This document shows positions 6,786 to 9,954 of a stretch of DNA of 9,954 nt, one piece after another. The notes beneath the pieces are model-generated. The model saw nothing but the letters and a program-made list of their open reading frames with translations. It was not told the DNA's origin and ran no database searches. Source of the DNA: a bacterium UBA2214 (GTDB lineage Bacteria > Zhuqueibacterota > Zhuqueibacteria > Residuimicrobiales > Residuimicrobiaceae); NCBI GenBank assembly GCA_002327255.1, contig DCUM01000086.1:1-9954 (forward strand). The letters are read 5' to 3'. Position 1 is the first letter of the stretch. Every line of letters begins with the position of its first letter. The translations under genes were made by a program, and so were the position numbers.

Positions 6786-8939
6786 ATGAAGCCCCTCACC
6801 CATCTTCTGACAACCATGACGGTCGCCTTAATTTTCATTGCCGGCCATGGCGATCGCGCCGTTGCGGGCAGTTACTTTGTCGCAACCACGGGCAATGACA
6901 CCTATTCGGGGAGCATCAGCCAGCCCTGGCGTACCATCCAGAAAGCAGCCAACACGCTCCAGGCCGGCGACAGCGTCTTCATTCGCGCCGGCGTCTATGA
7001 GGAACGGGTCACCATGGCTGTGTCGGGTTCCGAGACCGGCGGCTGGATCGTCTTCACCAGCTATCAGGATGAATCCGTTGCCGTGGATGGCAGCAGCTTT
7101 ACCGTGCCCGCCAGCGATAACGGCATGATTCTCATCGACGGTCAGCATCACCTGATCATCCAGGGACTGGAACTGCGCAACTACCGCACCGCCGTGCGTT
7201 ACCGCACACCCAGCGGCATCTTTATCACTGGTACTTCGCACCACATTCGCCTGCTGAACAACCACATTCATCACATCGAAACCAACTATACGGGTGTCAA
7301 TGGCGGTGATGCACACGGCATCGCCGTCTATGGCCGCAGCGCGACCGCTTCGATTCACGAGCTGCTCATCGAGGGGAACCGGCTCAACGACCTCAAATTG
7401 GGTTCCAGTGAAGCGCTGGCCATCAACGGCAATGTCGAACATTTCCGCGTCGCCTCCAATCTGATCCACGATTGCAACAACATCGCTTTCGTCTTCATCG
7501 GGTACGAAGAGACCTGTCCGGACCCGGCCCTGGACCGCGCCCGCAACGGTGTGGTCTGCGATAACACGGCCTACAACATCTCCTCCTATGGCAATCCCGC
7601 CTACGGCAACGAATATGCCGCCGGGGGCATCTATGTGGATGGCGGCCGCGACATCCTCATCGAGCGCAATACAGTTTACCAGGCCGATATCGGCATCGAG
7701 ATCGCCAGCGAGCACACGGGGCGCATGACCAGTTCGATCACCGTCAGAAATAATTTTCTGTATCGCAACAATATAGCCGGCATTGCCATGGGCGGTTACG
7801 ATGTCGACCGCGGCGGCACGGAAAACTGCGTGGTCGTGCACAATACGCTGTTTGAAAATGATGTCCAGCACACCTGGAGCGGCGAGCTGATGCTGCAGAA
7901 CGACATCCGCAGCACCATTATTAAAAACAACATCATTGTCGCCAATTCGCAGAGCGTGCTGATGACCAATTATTTTACAGCGAATTCGGACAATACGGTG
8001 GATTACAATATCTACTTTGCACCGGCGGGGGTCAACAACAGCGAATGGCAGTGGAAAAAAGTGGATTACGCCGGTTTCACGGCGTATCTCAGTGGAACCG
8101 GCAACGACGCCCACTCCTACTTTGCCAATCCGCAGTTCGTGAGCACAGCGACACCGGATTTGCACATTCAATCCGGATCTCCGGCCCGCAATGCAGCACA
8201 AAATCTCGGAGAGGCGGTGGCGGGCATTCTCGATATAGACCGGGAGATGCGGCAGCAGGGCCCGGGGCCCGAGATCGGCGCCGATGAGTACGCAGAAAAC
8301 GTCAAAACCGTGCAAATCCGGCTCTTTTTACAAGGCGCCTGTGCGGCCTCATCATCCGAAATGACCACCGCGCTCAACGATAAACGCTATTTGCCGCTGA
8401 CCGCGCCCTACAGCGAGGATGCCGTCACCGTCTCTTACATGCCGGCCACAATCGTGGACTGGGTTCTGGTGGAGATTCGGACGGAGGCCGGCGCCGTGCT
8501 GGAATCGATCAGCGCCTTCCTGCGCAAGGATGGGTATGTGTGTGATATCGATGGGCAGAATGGCATCCATACCCATCAGGAGGAAGGATACTACCGGCTC
8601 GCTGTGCGTCACCGCAACCATCTGGCCGCCAGAAGCGCGACCGCCATCGCCATTTCGCCCGGCAGCACAGCGCTGTATGATTTCACGGCCGGCGTTGCCG
8701 CCTATGCGGCGCCCGCGTCCGCATCGCAAATGCCCTCGGGTCTGTGGGCGGTCCGTTGCGGCGACATCAACCGGGACGGCCAGGTCACCACGCGCGATTA
8801 TTGCCGTTGGTATAACCGTTTCAGGCTCTCCGCTGCCGGCTATGAGGACTCGGATCTCGATCTGGACGGAACTATCCGCATCACGGATTATGCGTTGTGG
8901 CTGCAAAATGCGCTGCTGGGAAGTACATCCGAACCTTGA
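6786..8939 (+). CDS. Secreted parallel beta-helix protein with C-terminal dockerin-like domain
   Basis: A 717-residue exported protein. A signal peptide (cleavage near AVA-G, residues 25-28) is followed by a DUF1565/pectate-lyase-like opening (about 29-75: YFVATTGNDTYSGS, PWRTIQKAANTLQAGDSVFIRAG). Right-handed beta-helix rungs occupy about 115-410, with repeated N-x-I/V and G-I-x-V patterns such as GIFITGTSHHIRLLNNHIH. NPQF to EIGADEY (448-502) is the usual cap of such helices. Residues 508-640 form a separate linker domain (VDWVLVEIR, AFLRKDG, RHRNHLA, LYDFT). The end is a dockerin-like pair of calcium loops, DINRDGQVTTRD (660-671) and DLDLDGTIRITD (690-701), with helices after each. Helices of this class usually bind or cleave polysaccharide, but I see no assured lyase catalytic set, so activity is unproven. 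AAGAGG at 6771-6776 supports this start. It likely works outside the cell or on its surface. Confidence 0.88.
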   Translation: MKPLTHLLTTMTVALIFIAGHGDRAVAGSYFVATTGNDTYSGSISQPWRTIQKAANTLQAGDSVFIRAGVYEERVTMAVSGSETGGWIVFTSYQDESVAVDGSSFTVPASDNGMILIDGQHHLIIQGLELRNYRTAVRYRTPSGIFITGTSHHIRLLNNHIHHIETNYTGVNGGDAHGIAVYGRSATASIHELLIEGNRLNDLKLGSSEALAINGNVEHFRVASNLIHDCNNIAFVFIGYEETCPDPALDRARNGVVCDNTAYNISSYGNPAYGNEYAAGGIYVDGGRDILIERNTVYQADIGIEIASEHTGRMTSSITVRNNFLYRNNIAGIAMGGYDVDRGGTENCVVVHNTLFENDVQHTWSGELMLQNDIRSTIIKNNIIVANSQSVLMTNYFTANSDNTVDYNIYFAPAGVNNSEWQWKKVDYAGFTAYLSGTGNDAHSYFANPQFVSTATPDLHIQSGSPARNAAQNLGEAVAGILDIDREMRQQGPGPEIGADEYAENVKTVQIRLFLQGACAASSSEMTTALNDKRYLPLTAPYSEDAVTVSYMPATIVDWVLVEIRTEAGAVLESISAFLRKDGYVCDIDGQNGIHTHQEEGYYRLAVRHRNHLAARSATAIAISPGSTALYDFTAGVAAYAAPASASQMPSGLWAVRCGDINRDGQVTTRDYCRWYNRFRLSAAGYEDSDLDLDGTIRITDYALWLQNALLGSTSEP

Positions 8940-9078
8940 AAAACTGCCAGGTGTTCACAGACTGCATCATCCACGCGATTGATAAACCGGCCAAGACTGC
9001 GTAAACTGCAACACTATGAAAAGACCCGGATTCGACGTTGTCAGAGGCGCTGTTTACCTGGATATTTCTTAGCGCTTG

Positions 9079-9954
9079 TCAGTATATTTTAAATAATTCC
9101 ACGCGATTATATCCCTGCCCATAGCATCTGGCGCATCCTCCTGCACCGCCCCAACGGTGGAACTTTAGCTTGACTATATCACCGGCATTGAGGTACAAGA
9201 TTTTTCCCTGTCCGCCAGACATCAGTGCCGTGGAAGACACCACGGCAAAACCATTATTCAAAACCGTCCCGGAGGCATCATTGACGTCAACAAAGGCAGA
9301 GGCGGCTGCGTTGGCATCAATTTCAAGCCCGGCAGCGAAACTTACAAAGTAGTATCCTGAAACCGTCACCGTCACCTGGGTAATGGTCACCGGCGTCGAA
9401 TTGCAGGATGAAAGTGGTGGGTCAAAAAGTGGGGCTTCGGCCAAATAATTGATCAGTTTGGGATAATCCCAACTCGCCAGACCTGACGCGTCTGAAGTCA
9501 ATACCCTGCCAGCGCCGGGCGAGCCGCCGCTGATTTTAACCTGGCCGTTGACATCCAATCTGGCGGCTGGATTCGTCACCCCGATGCCCAAATATCCACT
9601 TGAATTCAAGATCATATTTGCCGTCGAACTGCCGTTGCTCCGCATCTGGATGGACGAACCCGAACCAGCTGCCAGATCCAGCATGCCCTGCGAATAGATA
9701 TTTGCGGATCCGGTTCCAGAAAAATGGATTTCATTGCCGCTGTGCGAAGCTATGCCAAGGCTGCCGCCTGGATTGGTTTGGCCGATACCCAGACGGCTGT
9801 TGGTGTTATCCCAATACAGGTTGGCGTTGTTGCTCAGCGTGCTGGTTCCGCTCCAGAACGCCACCCGCGTCGCCACGCCCGTACCGCCGACACCGGTGGA
9901 CGGAGTTTGCCACGTCGCCAGACCTGACGCGTCTGAAGTCAATACCTTGCCAGC
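9079..9954 (-). CDS. Modular surface/fibre-like repeat protein with C1q-like end, 5' part missing
   Basis: The frame runs open to the right edge, so only the last 291 residues are visible and the start lies outside. An in-frame TTG at 9942 is within a repeat unit, not a real start. Visible units: AGKVLTSDASGLATW (1-15); a segment with VGGTGVATRVAFWSG and LGIGQTNP (55-62); a second LGIGVTNP (122-129) leading to LDVNGQVKISGG; and AGRVLTSDASGLASW (148-162). Such units occur in large secreted repeat proteins of environmental bacteria and resemble tail-fibre stalks. The last ~115 residues (VTVTVSGYYFVSFAAGLEI, ILYLNAGDIVKLKF, ending VELFKIY) have the strand pattern of C1q/TNF-like jelly-roll domains, which usually trimerise and bind ligands. 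No endosialidase-type autoprotease domain is seen. Probably an exported adhesin-like protein; a phage fibre is a less likely alternative as no phage genes adjoin. It is convergent with the beta-helix gene. Confidence 0.72.
   Translation of the reverse strand, partial: AGKVLTSDASGLATWQTPSTGVGGTGVATRVAFWSGTSTLSNNANLYWDNTNSRLGIGQTNPGGSLGIASHSGNEIHFSGTGSANIYSQGMLDLAAGSGSSIQMRSNGSSTANMILNSSGYLGIGVTNPAARLDVNGQVKISGGSPGAGRVLTSDASGLASWDYPKLINYLAEAPLFDPPLSSCNSTPVTITQVTVTVSGYYFVSFAAGLEIDANAAASAFVDVNDASGTVLNNGFAVVSSTALMSGGQGKILYLNAGDIVKLKFHRWGGAGGCARCYGQGYNRVELFKIY
9474..9513 (-). repeat. 40-bp direct repeat, inner copy
   Basis: These 40 bases match 9915-9954 with one mismatch (C at 9506 versus T at 9947). 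Both copies encode the AG(R/K)VLTSDASGLA unit in the same reading frame of the minus-strand repeat protein. Confidence 0.85.
9915..9954 (-). repeat. 40-bp direct repeat, outer copy at the window edge
   Basis: Second copy of the repeat at 9474-9513, exactly 441 bases (147 codons) away. It touches the right edge, so the true length of the repeat cannot be judged. Confidence 0.85.

Noticed and set aside
6828..8315. 495-codon open frame on the minus strand opposite the beta-helix gene
   Set aside because: Its Val/Ile/Asp/His-rich composition is that of a reverse-complement shadow in GC-rich DNA; the plus strand carries clear domains across the same bases.
9045..9078. Weak inverted repeat AGGCGCT/AGCGCTT between the convergent genes as a shared terminator
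   Set aside because: Only seven pairs including one G-U with a loop of about 19 bases and no T tract on the plus strand; too weak to call.
9079..9954. Prophage tail-fibre gene
   Set aside because: The repeats allow it, but no capsid, tail, integrase or lysis gene is in the window and the neighbours are ordinary secreted and metabolic proteins.

Overview
The window is GC-rich chromosomal DNA of a Gram-negative bacterium. Two lipoprotein signal peptides, an outer-membrane beta-barrel and secreted proteins with long surface architectures support this. The style of the secreted proteins (beta-helix plus linker plus dockerin, 'GIGTTNP'-type repeat proteins, a lipoprotein with an acidic stretch after the lipid cysteine) resembles the Bacteroidota/Calditrichota/KSB1 side of the FCB group. 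That placement rests on protein style only, since there is no rRNA or marker gene here. I see no tRNA, rRNA, CRISPR array, transposase or integrase.

Layout. (1) Bases 1-3011 hold a sodium:solute symporter whose stop overlaps the start of an AMP-forming acyl-CoA synthetase (ATGA overlap), a clear uptake-and-activation pair for an unidentified carboxylate. (2) Bases 3235-6355 hold a small lipocalin-like lipoprotein, a 13-bp hairpin, a beta-barrel outer-membrane protein and, 10 bases later, an alpha/beta-hydrolase lipoprotein with a complete Ser-Asp-His triad. A 12-bp GC hairpin closes this block. (3) Bases 6356-6785 are non-coding and contain that hairpin and a plausible promoter with a long leader. 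(4) Bases 6786-8939 encode a secreted parallel beta-helix protein with a linker domain and a C-terminal type I dockerin-like pair of calcium loops. (5) Bases 9079-9954, on the opposite strand and cut by the right edge, encode the C-terminal part of a modular surface or fibre-like protein with repeated 'LGIGxTNP' units and a C1q/TNF-like terminal domain.

How the genes could work together (inference). The barrel and hydrolase would form an outer-membrane/periplasmic unit that admits and cleaves an ester. The symporter and acyl-CoA synthetase would then import and activate the released acid. The first two genes and the next three lie on the same strand, but a 223-base gap and an internal hairpin separate the groups, so co-regulation is not shown. 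The last two genes look like independent extracellular or cell-surface proteins. I see no clear sign of a wholly new defence or mobile system. The most unusual material is the beta-helix/linker/dockerin protein and the repeat protein at the right edge.
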